Of a DNA stretch of 64,000 nt, positions 12,225-25,323 are shown one piece after another. The translations under genes were made by a program, and so were the position numbers. Below the pieces are notes generated by a model that did no database searches, was not told where the DNA came from, and saw only the letters and a list, made by a program, of their open reading frames with translations. The DNA comes from Begonia masoniana (lineage: Eukaryota; Streptophyta; Magnoliopsida; Cucurbitales; Begoniaceae). The DNA is taken from the NCBI GenBank assembly GCA_022432975.1, contig CM039508.1, positions 49,069,646 to 49,133,645 of the forward strand. Reading direction: 5' to 3'. Each line of letters begins with the position of its first letter. The stretch's first letter is position 1.

Positions 12225-14483
12225 ATAATCCGAGTTAGGACGTTTTAGTAAAAATAGTAAACGATAGTCAAATTGCGGACATGGAATTTATTAAACTCAT
12301 AATAAGTGGCTAGTGGGGACTAAGGAGATTTGTGAAACGACAGCTGGACGATAACTAATCCGGGAGTGATTGAAACTTTAAAAAATCTATGGAAGGGCAT
12401 TTTAGTAATTTGCCAAATCAAATTTAAAAATAACTTAAACTATTTTATCCCTCATTCTTCTTCTTATTATTATATGGTATCCCGAAAACCAAAGAGTTTT
12501 CTCTCCCTCGGCCGCCGACGATTTCCCCAAACGATCCGACATAGTGGATACTCGTTTGTCTCCGGTTCTTCACGTTTTTCCTCAAAATCGAATGTTTAGG
12601 GTAAAGCCTACAATTTAGAGCTTTTATTTCGCTATTACGGCGTTTTGGACAATTAGGGGTTTTCGATAATTTCGTTAAAAAAGGCGAATTAGGTATTAGG
12701 AAGTAATAGGTAGCGTTGATTAAGTTTATATTAAACGTATGGGGACGTATTGGACCGAAGTTGATCAAATTCTGAAAAAGTTTAAAAATCGAGAATTTTA
12801 GGAGTTCTCAGAACAGTTCGGTAATTCGAGAATTGAGGTGTCGAGCGTAATTTCTCGAATAATAGCTCGATTGAACAGGGATAGACTTTAGAAGCTTTAA
12901 GTTAAGGTTTTGGACAATTGGAAAGTTTATAACTAAACTTGTTTTAACGTCCATCTTTGGTAACGTGCGTAGGTAAACAGTCGCTCGTGGACGAAGATTG
13001 GATTGCAGGGGCACGAGGTAAGTTCTCATGATCTGCTCTGGCGATTGGCCTAACGTACGTCAAAGTCGTCTGAGGAGTTTGGAGATGCGTTAGTTCAAAT
13101 TGTACTTGGTTTGGGTAGTTAGGTTATAGGAGTTTATAGTTTACGTTTTACAGTCTGAGGGACATGTTCTTTGTTGGTTTACTTTAAAATACTGAAAACG
13201 TTCACGCATCACTTGTTTTAAAGGAAACAAGCATGAAATGAAATTCCGCACAGAGCTTTTAAAGTAAGTTAAAGATAGCATTGGCCTTCGGGCATACAGG
13301 CCCTTCGGGCCTACAGTTTACAGGTCCGCGAGGTGGGGCTCAGGCACGGCTGACGGGTTGTAAGCGGTACCCCCTCTGTGTTAGTGGAAAAGAGTAGTCC
13401 GCCGTGGATGAACTCTCTCGGTTTAGAAGGTTATCGATTCGGTGAAACTATAGTGCATTCATGGCATAGTAAGATAAAAATAAAGCATGGTTAATGAATC
13501 TCATAGCAAAGGATGGCATAGAACTTACGTAGCGCTACTGGGATTTATCTCATAGTGTGTTGGATGGTGTAGGTGACATAGACTTCGATCGGTACAGTGA
13601 GGACGAGTCCCTCCACCTGCGGCATGATTCAGGGACGGAGGTGGCTGCGGTGGTGTGCTGGCGCCAGTCGCGGACCTCACCGACCCGTGGGATGTATGGT
13701 ATAGACTTTGGGTTTTTGCTGGATAATTGGGTAGACTTATAGATGTTTTGGTCTGGTAGTCGAGTAGTTTTACATTTGATGTTTTGGGGTTACACTGTTT
13801 ATAGAAATATTCTGGTTTCAAACAGTATTTAAATGTCATAGAAATGTTTGGAAATGTTTGTAGGTTTGATACGGATAAGCTCCCGCTTTTTAGAGCTATC
13901 ACGCCATTTGTTTTTAGGAATTTTGTCACGATTGAGTCTGTCTGAATCGTATGTTTATGTTTTTTTGAAAAGATGGAGAAAGAAGAATTTTGCTCTCTGG
14001 AATCGGATGAACAGAGAGCCGAAGAGTTGAGTGTTGCGCTCTGGAAATCCCTAGAGCAAGTGGGTTCTGGTCCGCTGCTGTGCAGCGACGGGGCGCTGCA
14101 ACATGCGCGACTGGCGCTGCAAGTGCAGCGCCCGACGCTGCGTGTGCAGCGATCGCCGCGCTGCACAATGCAGCGCAATGCGCGACTGGCCTGCAAGTAG
14201 CAGCGACCAGTCGACTGCTCCTTTTCCGCGGCAAATGAATGCCTCCCCTTATTTTAAAGAGTGTTTTTAATTGAATTTTTATAAATTTTTAAAGTGTTTA
14301 TTGTAATTAATTTAAATCTTGTTTTTTGTAAGGGTTTCAGATTTTATTTTAACTTAGATTTCAATTCGATTTCGGCTTCTGGTTTCGTTGCGTTTAGATT
14401 CCGCCTAGAGTTTTAATTAAAGATGAGGTTAAGAACAAATATGGTACTCAAAAAAATACGGATACAGTATTAGGGTCGCTACA
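12225..14483 (+). mobile_element. Large LTR fragment, 5' truncated (same family as 28501-30891)
   Basis: Many blocks align in order with the solo LTR at 28501-30891: the GTAAAAATAGTAAACGA block, GCACGAGGTAAG, TTCACGCATCA, GAGGACGAG.CCCTCCAC, GACCCGTGGG, and the end GGGTCGCTACA. LTRs ending GGGTCRYTACA are typical of plant Ty3/gypsy elements. The 5' end is missing at the poly-T near 12190. No internal domain follows; a copia remnant abuts directly, so this is a solo or truncated LTR. A long minus-strand open frame at 13525-14196 is accidental. Confidence 0.7.
13992..14210. repeat. GC-rich hairpin array inside LTR (CGCTGC/GCAGCG words)
   Basis: Contains a hairpin with arms GCTCTCT (13992-13998) and AGAGAGC (14013-14019). 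Between 14071 and 14210 there is a dense field of CGCTGCA/TGCAGCG words, including a 9-bp-arm hairpin with a 2-base loop at 14113-14132. It occupies the same relative position as the array at 30515-30670 in the related LTR, but the sequences differ. Confidence 0.75.
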
Positions 14484-17095
14484 ACATATGTCAGTGTGTA
14501 TTAATTCTAACAGTCCATGACTTCTTGGTGCTCTTTATTTTAGATATGTGTACAGTTTTGTTTTCCTTTAATACAAATTACACACACATCCCAGTCATTA
14601 AATCTAATTGAGGTAAAATGTCACATTTCATTAACCTCATTACCTTCTTTAGATATATGACTTAATCTTTGATGCCACAAGAAAGCTGAACTCTCATTAA
14701 CTGTACTACGTTTAACACCGACATCATTGTCAATATGAAATAGAAATCCTATAAACGAACATTGAGATTGAATCTATACAAATCATCTAATAAAATACTA
14801 GAACCATAATAGTATTTTTGTTTGTACAATATAAATAAATCATTCTCAATCTCAAAATTAAACATTTTACAATTCAACTTAGAAACAGAAACTAAATTAC
14901 TAGCACATTCAGGAACATAGAGACACTTTTCAAGATCCAAATGATAACTAGTATCCAGAATTCAACCTATACGTCTCAATTCTTTCTATGCAAGCTTCAT
15001 TCTGTTTGCCATATACAAGTAACTTTTCAGTTCCGTATATGGGTTGGATCAAAAGACAATCTCTGCGTAACATGAGACACGTGAGTAGTAGCACCAGAAT
15101 CTACCATCAAGTATATTAGGTACTTCCTAATATTTGATTCAATCAAACATATTGAAACAAATAGTGTACCTTTTTTTCGAACCAAGATTTTATTTTTCGG
15201 GCATTTTTCTTTAAGGTCCAACCTTATTACAGTAGTAGCATTTAAGCTCTTTTGGATATGCCCATCTTTCACATTTATAGGGCTTTTCTCTTCTTCTAGT
15301 TCTTTTTACTTGGTCTGCTCTTGCTGTCATTGCCTTCATGCTGAAATGTCAAGTTTATGGCATGATCTTTTATTTTCTTCAACATCCCTTCCTCTTCAAC
15401 CAACATGACATTTATTTCATGAAAATTCTATTTTTCTTTTATAGTGTTGTAATTCACCTGGAACTGGCCAAACTCAAGAGGGAGGGAGTGAGTTAATGAT
15501 AAATTAAACCAATAATGATTTACTCACATCCATGCCCATCGACTTCAACTTGTAGCTAGATTCGCCATAATTGTCACAAGATCATGAATGGGTTGCGACC
15601 AATCAAATTTCTTGGTCATCAACTCACTAATGAGGTTTTCTACAATGGACTTGTCTGTAATATCCGATTGGGAGTATTCATTTATTCTCAATATGAATTC
15701 CTTAGCATTGATGACTTAACATTTTCAGCCATCGTCAACTTCATCAAGCTCAAACACAGCCGATTAGATCGCTACCAAGTCTCAATAACAGACTTGTTAG
15801 CTTCTGTACTGGTCTCATTCATGGTTGCTGGCTTTTCACAAACTAATGTCGTGTCCAAACCCATTACATCCAGTTGAAACTGAATTTGTTCGGACCAATC
15901 CGCATAGTTTAAGCCGTTGAACTTAAGCAAGTTGTTGCCGGAAGATAACAAATTCATAAATGTTGCAAAACATACATGCTCACACTTTAATGCTTTGAAA
16001 AACATAAATGGATTCAAACAAACAATAATGCATTTCCTAAAGTTCTCCTTTGGATAATACTTAGAGAAACAACCTTCAACTATCAACGATGCTATCAATA
16101 TATACTTTAATAGGCAAATAAACATATTCAAATTAACATACTTAATATATTTGGATATATAATCATATCAATCAAATATGCAAACATGTCTCTTTCATAT
16201 CATCAATTACAAACATTGGTCTATCTTTGGATGACCTCATAATGTGTAATTAACAATCTCAAACGTTTAGTTCATTCAATCGATAGCATCCTTCATACTA
16301 AACGAATGCAATTACACAATCGAATATTGATCCTTTCAAACTAGGGCACTTTGGTGACTAACAAGTTCCATACATCAAGTATTCAATTGAGTAAACTTTA
16401 ATTACAGAACACTTTAATTGTTGAGTGCAACACCAGCAAGGTGATTTCATTGGTCATTCGGTCGACCGTCGTGTAAGAGGGGTTGACCTGTGCGAAACAG
16501 AGTGACCTTTGTGTAATGAGGTCGATCGGTGCATCTAAAAAACTATTATCGGATTCACTTCGACGACCCTCTCATCAACCAATGAAACCCAAAACTCTTA
16601 TGTGTTCCAAAATCGACCAAACATTTTAATTTAAACCATTATAATTTCGAGAAAAACAATTGGACACCATAACCGGCCAATCCCGTCATGCAAACATACT
16701 TGATGCAATCTATTCAATATAAACGGTGAATATCATGTTATATAACCATGCTCTGATACCAATTGAAAGCAAATTAAAAAAATACTTTCAATACTTTAAT
16801 CCCTTTATAACGTTGTTGATTCAACCATTCTTTGAAACGAAAAATTACATAATATACTAACCTTGATACATTTTATGGGTATGCTTGTTTTGCCTTGTCG
16901 AATACCGTTTTCTCCTCTTAATCTATTTTCTTTAATTATCTTTTTGATGATATAGAAATTGAAAGTGAGTGAGTGAATATATATTATTATTTTTTTTTAA
17001 GAGAAAGTATCCTATAATCTCTCATTGGAACGAAGAAGACAACCATACAAAGGTATCTATCCATACCTACCCTTTCATTCATGTCTCTTATAACA
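14484..17095 (-). mobile_element. Decayed Ty1/copia element, minus strand, 5' part only
   Basis: Read on the minus strand, a probable 5' LTR (17095-16764, starting TGTTATAAG and ending GCTTTCA) is followed by a primer binding site TGGTATCAGAGC (16761-16750, complementary to initiator tRNA-Met). A gag region follows (about 16131-15772, with LKFNGLNYADWS), then protease (VDSGATTHV near 15110-15070), then the GAG-pre-integrase region (LYVPECASNLVSVSKL, 14930-14870). Integrase, RT and the 3' LTR are absent; the element stops where the large LTR fragment begins. Frames are broken by stops and shifts. It cannot transpose. Confidence 0.8.
16750..16761 (-). other. Primer binding site of the minus-strand copia remnant
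   Basis: The minus strand reads TGGTATCAGAGC, the standard initiator tRNA-Met complement. It lies two bases after the LTR end CTTTCA, the same spacing as in the intact SIRE-like element at 21.3 kb. Confidence 0.85.
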
Positions 17096-17699
17096 CACCT
17101 CTTCAACTATAATTTATATAACTTTATAGGGTTAAAGAGGGTGAATTAAAACCCAATTAACTTTATTTTTTTTATACTTAATAATCATCACATTAAGCAC
17201 TTTAATATAAAATCAATATTACTATAATTTACATGAACCACAAATAGATTATTAAAATAATCTAACATGTCCAATGTAATATTTTTAAAAATAATAGTTT
17301 TTAATTTTTAAATACAATTTTAATTTTATTTATCGTGTGTTGTTACAATGTATTAAATGATATCAAATGTTTTAATTACTTTTTTTTTTATCCAATCATA
17401 TAAAAGCGTGACTTTAATTTCCAAATTTAAATAGTGTAATTATTATTTTTTTAAAAAATTTTGGCCTATTATATACTATTTATAGTTGAATATAATATTA
17501 AAAGAAGAATAATATTATCTATCATATTAAAATACTCACTGACATATTAAATATTAATTGATGTAATTAATGTAATAAATTAATTAATTATAATTTATTA
17601 TATTAATTACATATTATTACTAAGTATATAAAGAGGGTATAGTATTATTACTCTGAAGAGATTTATGTATTGATTTATTTATTATTGTATTATCAAGGT
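17096..17699. other. AT-rich spacer
   Basis: Very AT-rich DNA with ATTAATTA-type words. No coding sequence or clear element ends are seen. Confidence 0.5.
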
Positions 17700-19330
17700 G
17701 GTATTAAGTACCTCCGGATGGGTTCGGGTCATCTAAAGCCCGAAGAATTTTCCGGGGACCGAAGCTAGCAGAGCCTCGCCGGGTACAGCTGCGTTTCACT
17801 TCCCAGCTCCCCTTCGTTTACTTTTCCTCCTCCCTCTTCATCCTCTGTCTCTTTCTGTCTCTCTCTCTCTCTCTGCCAACGTTTCATCCGCAAGTTTTCT
17901 TCTTCTTCTTCTTTGTTTTTTTTTTTTTTGAGCTTGAGATTCTCGAATGGCTTTGGATTTCCATTCGTCATTGCTTTGATTTTAGATTTTGCTCACGTTG
18001 ATGTTTTATTGCTTTCTTCAAATTGGCGGGTGAATACTGAGTGGCGGGAGTTCTGAATCAGGAATCGGCAACGTATAGAATTTTTTAACTACTGACAGTG
18101 GTTAGAGCTCGATTCCTTTTTTAGAAACATTCGTCCGAAGCGAAAATCATAAAACTTTGCGTATTATAGGAGGATCGGTAGTTCAACTAAGCGTTGTTTT
18201 TGCACCGCAATTGCACGACCTTGGCTCTTGGTTGGATTAGGCAACCTGGGGGATAAATTGAAGAATTAGGCACATTGTATTATAGATTTCACTTTGCATT
18301 TAGCAGTTAACCAAATATGAAATTTCTTATTAACTGCTGCTTTAAAACAGGTGATTGAAGTGATTGATGCTTTTGTTGAGTCGCATGAAATCGCTATAAA
18401 CACGGTGATATTATATAAAGACGTGCTTGGTCAAAGCTAGTTTCTTTAATACATGTACTTGTTTGTATATCTGAATGGTTTCATCAGTTACCATTAATTA
18501 TTTCTGTTTATAATGTATTCTTAGTAGGTTGTTTTCATGCCAGGTTTTGTCCGAGACGTGCCTGTTGTTCTTGTAAAGCCTCAAACTTGTACGTGGCGGA
18601 GATAGTTTTTATCCCCTCAGAAGAACATTTATTTAATAGACAGTTGAATCGGTTGAGTTCTTTTAAAACACATCTTTTCCTCGCCCATCAGTCTACCATT
18701 AGTTTATCTAAGTTCTGGTAACCTAAAGATTATTTTTTGCTGCTGTAGATTACTTGTCACTTATAATAAATCATATTTGTTGATTGATCGCAGGTTGGAC
18801 CAGTTGCTGCTTATTACAAAATCTCTCTAAATCATGTTGTTTTTGTAGAATTGCTTTTTTTTCCTGTGCAAGATTGATTGTGCTTTGAAAGCAAGGGGTT
18901 GGAGCATCAAAGTTGCTGCTCTCTCAAGGCTTAACAGAGACCAAAAAATGATTGTATGTTGGAAAATAGAAAATCTAAAGATTTGATGCCACTTTGCTGT
19001 CTAATTGTTCTTTCTATTCATGCTTTCCTTTGTGTTTAATCACCATGCCGGTGAAACTTTTAATTGGAAAATTCTTCTTTTACTGCTCATTTATAAAGCC
19101 TAACCCGTTGGAGCTTCGTAAACTAGTTTTGTCTTGCCTTCTCAGATATAAACAGAAAGCAAGCTTGGAGACTGAAGATGAAGAAGCATTTCCTCGATAC
19201 TTCCAGCTTCAATCTGGAGGTAGAATAAGAATGCCAAATATATTGACTTTTGATATACTTTTCTGCATCAAATTACTAGAAAAATCGCATGACATTTTAC
19301 CTATGATTCATGGTAGCTGCAGTGAATAAA
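17700..19330 (+). other. Transcript-like locus of unknown identity
   Basis: It starts with a GC-richer, CT-rich leader (17760-17930) and an ATG at 17948 opening only about ten codons. Several exon-like islands bounded by AG and GT follow: about 18352-18438 (VIEVIDAFVESHEIAIN), about 18795-18830, and about 19147-19221 (KASLETEDEEAFPRYFQLQS). The last one has a clear acceptor TTCTCAG and a donor GTAGAA. The reading frames between islands do not join simply, and I do not recognise the protein. It could be a gene with short exons, a noncoding transcript or a pseudogene fragment. Confidence 0.3.
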
Positions 19331-20354
19331 TGCAAGCAAAATTGCTGCCTATCTAGTAGTACAAGTGCATATACAATTCTTGTAATTTGGAAAAGCAAGA
19401 CACATTTAGCATTTATCTTGCATTTGGATTCTTCACTAGTTTATGGCATTTTTTTAAAAATTTAACATAGAATTTCTAAATAATATAATTAAAAATAGTT
19501 CTAGTTAAATCACCCGTTAAAATACGAGTATCATGTCATACTCATTAATTGGTTTAATTAATGTGATAAATTGCAGATATTTAAAATAATTCATTAATTG
19601 ATACAATTAATGAATGTCACGTCATGAAGTAAAAATAGAAGATGAACATGAGATTATTCAAAATTTTTTGACGTGAGATTTAAAAGTTGAACTCAAATAT
19701 TAAATGTTTAGGTCAATCTATGCAAGAAACCATCTTTTATTGTATTATTGATTACGCACCCACCATTGAGTTCATGAAGATCTAAACAAAATGTAAGTCC
19801 AATATTTAGGTAGAGAAGTTGAATTATGATTAGGCATTCAATTCAATTTTTCTACTAATCGACTATTTTTTTGGAAGTATAAGGCGACTCTTTTCACATG
19901 TCACATTACATTTGTAGTTTCTTTATGAAACTATATAATAAAATAAAGCCAAGGAAGGAGTGAACATCATTGTTGGTGAATAATTGTGAGTAATTCAACG
20001 ATTGATGAATCAATATAATTGCATACCATTAATGTTGAAAGTGAGGTGATATAATGTCTTCAATTTTGAAACATATAATCTACTATTTCTATAACTCAAG
20101 CCTTAACCCTAGAGGATTATGTAATTGTCACCCGTCAATAATTTTTTGACTAAATGTTACGAACAAAATTAAAGAAAAAGAAAATACGAAAACAAAACAT
20201 TGAGGTTGACCTCTGAAAAATCTTTTCGAAAAAAAAAACAACGGGTAAAGAAGAATATTTTACGATCGTGATTTTTGCAATTCAAGTTGATCTGTATTTA
20301 TAGAGTAGCACAAAACCCTACAAGAAATCTATAATGCAAGACTATCTACCCGAC
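19331..20354. other. Spacer upstream of the SIRE-like element
   Basis: AT-rich. Includes a MITE-like foldback segment around 19520-19660 (ATTAATTGG and ATTAATGAATGTCAC words). No genes seen. It ends at the retrotransposon target duplication AATTC (20355-20359). Confidence 0.5.
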
Positions 20355-20359
20355 AATTC

Positions 20360-21316
20360 TGTTAATGCAACGATGTGTTGGCATTATATTTTTGGCAAAA
20401 GATTATTTTTGGTTATATATCTTTTTGGAAATTATATTCTTTTGGAATATATATTATTCTATCCTTCTATTTTGGAGATAATATTTGGCAGAATATTTCG
20501 TCAATTCAAATGTGATTTGTTGGAAAAGGAATCGTAACAAACTTGGTTCATATCCCTAATTATTTGGGATTCTTTACTAAAGCGTCATTCAAAGTGTCAC
20601 TGCGCTAAATTTGTGTGGCAGTGATTTCCGGATCCTTTGCTGATTTCGTGGGATATTATTATTTGAATGAACAGTCTGTTTCGAAAAGATATTGGTGAGT
20701 GAAACAGATCTGCACCTTGGGTTTGATATAAAAGACTTTTCTTTTTATGTTGAAGGTGCCGACGCTATTATTTGTGTTCGTGGAATCTCTCTATTGATCT
20801 GAGCGTCTTTATTCTTCACCCACGTTTCTGTGTGGTGTATGTGTTTAATTGATTTAGTCTTGTCAAAGACTGGTTTGTTGAAGCCTGTTCTGGGTGATCA
20901 TATCCGAAGACATTGTCAAGCGTCATAGATAGTGTCATAGGAATTTATTCTTGTGATTGTTATTTTTATCGTGGGCAAGGGGAGCTTGCCATCCTGGACG
21001 AGGGGAGCTTGTCACATTTAAGTCGAGGGGAGCTCGCAAACAGTTTCACTGGTAGAGGTTGACGGAGGCGGCATCAAAGATAAGAGGGAGTCTTATTTTG
21101 TTTTAGTCCGAGTGTCTTGTAACCTTCTTTGAACTCGTGAAATGTTTTCATATCTGGGCGTGGCCCCGCAGATGTAGGCTGATTGCCGAACTGCGTTAAC
21201 AACCTCTTGTGTCGTTAATTTCCGCATTTTTTATTGTCCTATATCGTATTTATAACCGGTGTCACACGAAGTGTTACAACACTTTATAACATCGGGTCAC
21301 TAACCTTGATCTTTCA
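20360..21316 (+). repeat. 5' LTR of SIRE-like element
   Basis: 957 bp, starting TGTTAATGC and ending GATCTTTCA. Contains GAGGGGAGCTYG-type repeated words near 20975-21030. It differs from the 3' LTR by two substitutions and one 1-base indel as far as I can see by eye. Confidence 0.93.
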
Positions 21317-21318
21317 AT

Positions 21319-21330
21319 TGGTATCAGAGC
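21319..21330 (+). other. Primer binding site (initiator tRNA-Met)
   Basis: TGGTATCAGAGC lies two bases after the 5' LTR. It primes minus-strand cDNA synthesis in plant copia elements. Confidence 0.92.
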
Positions 21331-21386
21331 AGATCGTCTCTGTTTCTTAGGCGAGATCCGTGGGACTTGATCTTGGTTTTGCTACG

Positions 21387-22342
21387 ATGGACTCTATGAA
21401 AGAAGGAGGTTCAACAATGCGTCCACCCTTGCTAAATGGAAACAATTATGCTTATTGGAAAGCTCGAATGAGAGCTTTTATTAAGGCTGTTGATGAAAAA
21501 GCCTGGAATCTATTCTAACAGGCTGGGATCCACCAACGATTACAAGCGAAGCTGGAGTCATATCTATCAAACCAGAAGAAAGCTGGTCTGTCACTGAAGA
21601 TGCTTTAGCAAATAGTAACTCAAAAGCTCTTAATGCTATTTTTAATGGTGTTGATCCTACTCAATTCAGACTTATTTCTACATGTGAGTCTGCTAAAAAG
21701 GCTTGGGATATTCTTCAGACGACTTATGAAGGTACTTCAGCAGTAAAGCTATCAAAGATACAGTTTTTAACAACGAAATTTGAGAACTTGAAGATGCATG
21801 ATGATGAAAACATTACCGAGTTTAATGCAAGACTCTGTGACATTGCTAATGAAGCTTTTGCTCTTGGTGAAACTATTTCTGAAGAAAAACTTGTGAGAAA
21901 GACTCTAAGATCTCTGCCCCAACGCTTTGCTTATAAAGTTACAGCAATTGAAGAAGCAAAAGATATCACCAAATGAAATTAGAGGAGCTGATGGGTTCTC
22001 TTCGAACATTTGAGATGAATTTCGATGTAAAGTGGAAACAAAGAAGGTGAAAGACCTGGCTTTAAAAGCAGAGATGCAGAATTCTGAAGAATCTAATGAA
22101 GATGATCTGGAAGAATCTTTAGCATTGATATCCAGAAATTTCAGTAGCGTGTTGAAGAAATTTGGTAGAAATAATCGTGGTGTCAAGCAAAATGTCACTA
22201 ACACCAAGAATGACTCTACAAGTTTTCAGAAGTCCAAAGATGAAAATCAAACTTCAGGTAAATTCTTGAATAACAGGGGAATTAATGTAGAGAATGTGAT
22301 GGTTTTGGACACATTCAGGCGGAATGTGCAAATACTTTGAAG
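21387..22342 (+). pseudogene. SIRE-like gag, frameshifted
   Basis: The ATG at 21387 opens MDSMKEGGSTMRPPLLNGNN and YAYWKARM, the typical copia gag start. The frame breaks near 21510. In the shifted frame it continues with WDPPT, then LNAIFNGVD, then the conserved SAKKAWDILQTTYEGT (about 21690-21738) and the UBN2-like region to about 21970. A zinc knuckle C-x2-C-x4-H-x4-C (CDGFGHIQAEC) is visible in frame pieces near 22275-22330. At least three frame changes prevent a full-length Gag. A Lys/Glu-rich linker with DSEKEDE and coiled-coil-like sequence follows to about 22680. Confidence 0.85.
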
Positions 22343-22936
22343 AAGAAAAAGACTTCTCTCAATACAACATGGAGCGAGAGTGATTCAGAAAAGGAAGATG
22401 AAATCTCAAATCAGAATATGGCACTGGTGGTGAAAACCAAATCTACAAGTTTTGATAAAGTCACTCCAAATGTCTCTGAAACTTTATCTGAAGATAGTGA
22501 TGATATGGATGAAGGTACAAAAGAAGATTTTATTGATGAATATAAGAAGCTCTATGAAAAATGGACAGAATTGGCTGAAATAAATCATCATCTTCGAAAA
22601 CAGACTGGGAGTCTAAAAATTGAAAATGGAAGTCTTCAAGAGCTTATTACTGATCTGGAAGTGAAACCTCAAATGTAGTCAGGATGAGATAGAACAACTG
22701 ACCAACGATCTGAATCATATGAAGAAGAACGTCAGAATGCTAAACTCAGGTACATCTATACTTGATAATATTTTAATGGCAGGAAGAACATATGATGATA
22801 CCTCTGGAATTGGCTACAAAGGAGAATGCTCAATGTCACCAAAAGTGTCAAACATATATGCTGAAAATAAAGGGAAGAATGTTGCAATATCCATCAACAA
22901 AGCTGAACAGAAAACAGACTCTAAAACAGTTGTGAG

Positions 22937-24736
22937 ATGAAGTCCAGTACACAGGTTTCCAAAGCTAAAGGTAACAAATTTATTCCCGTTTGTCATTATT
23001 GCTTTCGAAAAGGCCATATTCGTCCTAGATGTTTTGCTTATTTGGATGACTTGAGAAAAGGTACTGCTGGATATATTTCTTCGCACAGATTTCGCAAACA
23101 AAAATGGATAAAGAAAGCGAACTTAAAATGCAATGTTACTCATACTTCTCTAAAGGCAACATCTGTTGATGCATGGTACTTTGATAGTGGGTGTTCACGA
23201 CATATGACTGGTGAAGCAAGATTCTTAAGAATATTACTTCAGGAGGTCTGGGAAAAGTAACATTCGGAAACGGTGTCACAGAAAATGTTATTGGAAAGGG
23301 AACATTAGACATTCCAGGACTGCCTTCTCTGAAAAATGTTCTACTTGTAAAAGGTTTGAAATCAAATCTGATCAGCATTAGTCAGCTATGTGACCAAGCC
23401 CTGAAGGTGCATTTCACTCGCAACAAATGTGTTGTCTCGGATCACACCAACAAATGTATCATCGAAGGAATTCGGTCTTCTGATAACTGCTACCCTCATT
23501 TCACCATCAACTACATGTGCTCTAGCAAGCATGGCAGACACTTTATTATGGCATCGCAAGCTGGGTCATGTCAATCTCAGAATATTAAAGCAAATTATCT
23601 CAAAAGGAGCAGTTCGTGGAGTTCCCATGATAAATGTTGATGAAGATAAAGTTTGTGGACCATGTCAAATTGGAAAGCAAACTAAAGTGTCACATCAAAT
23701 GTCTCAGACACCAACAACTAAACGTGTTCTTGAATTATTACATATGGATTTAATGGGTCCTATGGCAGTAGAAAGCGTCGGAGGAAAACGATATGCATAT
23801 GTGGTTGTCGATGATTTTTCAAGATACACTTGGATAGAATTTCTTCGCGATAAATCTGACACTTTTAGTGCTTTCAAAGCCTTATGTTTTCGGCTTCAGC
23901 GAGAGAAAGATTGCATCATTGAGAAGATTGTTCGAATTCGAAGTGACCATGAAACAGAATTTGAGAACTTTGTTTTTAAAAATTTCTGCAATCAGCTTGG
24001 AATTTCTCATGAATTTTCTGCACCAAAAACTCCTCAGCAATGTTCTGTCGTTGAGCGAGCAAATCGAACTATAGCAGAAATGTCACGCGTAATGTTACAC
24101 GAAAAAAATGTTCCACAGAGATTTTGGGCTGAAGCTATGAACACAGCTTGCTACACTATCAATCGGGTTTATCTACGTGGAGGAACAGAAATGACTCCTT
24201 ATGAATTGTGGAAAGGTAAAACTCCAAATCTTAGTTGTTTTCATCCTTTTGGGAGTACGTGTTTTGTTCTTAATGACAGGGAACATAGAGGGAAGCTAGA
24301 CCCCAAGAGTGATGAAGGTATTTTCTTGGGGTATGCTACAAATAGCCGTGCCTATCGTGTTTACAACAAAAGGACACAAAATGTCGTCGAATCCGCAAAT
24401 GTTCAGGTGGACGATTCTCTGGAATTAGCTGATACTCACTCAGACGATGAAGTACAGAATTCTAATGATGAACAATTCGGTGTTTCAACCAATATTACTG
24501 ATGATGTTACGGGTAGTGTCACGGAACAGATTGCACATATTGATGAGGTAACTACCTCGGATCAACGAAAACCATCCACGCGTGTCCAGAAAAATCATTC
24601 TGCAGATGATATTATCGGAGATCTAAATGATGGTATTCGAACCAGAGACAATCCTAGAGTCAACTATCGTGAAATGATTCAATTTGCATGCTTTACATCC
24701 TCAATTGAGCCCAAAAATGTGGAGAAATTCTTCTAG
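22937..24736 (+). pseudogene. SIRE-like pol: zinc knuckle, protease, integrase; RT missing
   Basis: Order: a zinc knuckle (CHYCFRKGHIRPRC, about 22998-23040), the aspartic protease site WYFDSGCSRHMTG (about 23175-23213), then a frameshift near 23220. GAG-pre-integrase follows (LLWHRKLGHVN about 23545-23580; CGPCQIGKQT). The integrase core has its three acidic positions in HMDLMGP, RSDHETEFEN and SVVERANRT. A 435-codon frame (23429-24736) covers pre-integrase and integrase without stops. It ends after IQFACFTSSIEPKNVEKFF, the point where copia RT normally starts. Pol is therefore cut at the integrase/RT boundary. Confidence 0.88.
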
Positions 24737-25323
24737 TGTGGGCTATGTTTTACATCCAGCATCCGGGTTTGTCACTGCTTAAATGATATGTTTGAATACT
24801 TTTATTTAACTGCTGGATACTGTTTCTTTTGCTGCTGGATGTTTTACCTGTGCTGCTGATTATTGTCTTGTGCTGCTGACTTACACAATGTTGCTGAGTC
24901 TGAGGAAGTTGTTGAGAAGAGCATTATTTCTCGTACTATTAAGGTGATTTCACAAAATGTTTCACAAAATGTCTCTGCAGCATATTCTGATTCCTTTGAT
25001 AAATCTGGTTAGATGCCTGTTTGTATTTTCTATGAAAATTCCTTCAGTATTTTTCGTTTCCTGGCTTCTATGCCCCTGCTTGACTATGGCTTGATTGACA
25101 GTCTTGTTCCCGTTTGTCTTTTTATGGCAAAAAGGGGGAGTAATTTGTGATTTTGGAGATTGATTACTGTTATGCTGCTATGGATATCTCCTATTTTGGA
25201 TCTATTATTTGAATTGACATTATAGTGATTTGTCTGGTTCAAGAACTTCTCATTCAGGGGGAGTTTCGAATTCTCTCCTTCAGGGGGAGTTATGTTTTGC
25301 CAAAAAATGCCAAAGGGGGAGAT

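Noticed and set aside
13525..14196. 223-codon minus-strand open frame rich in Cys, Arg and Ser
   Set aside because: It lies within the LTR and its hairpin array; composition reflects CGCTGC repeats, with no matching frame in the related LTR.
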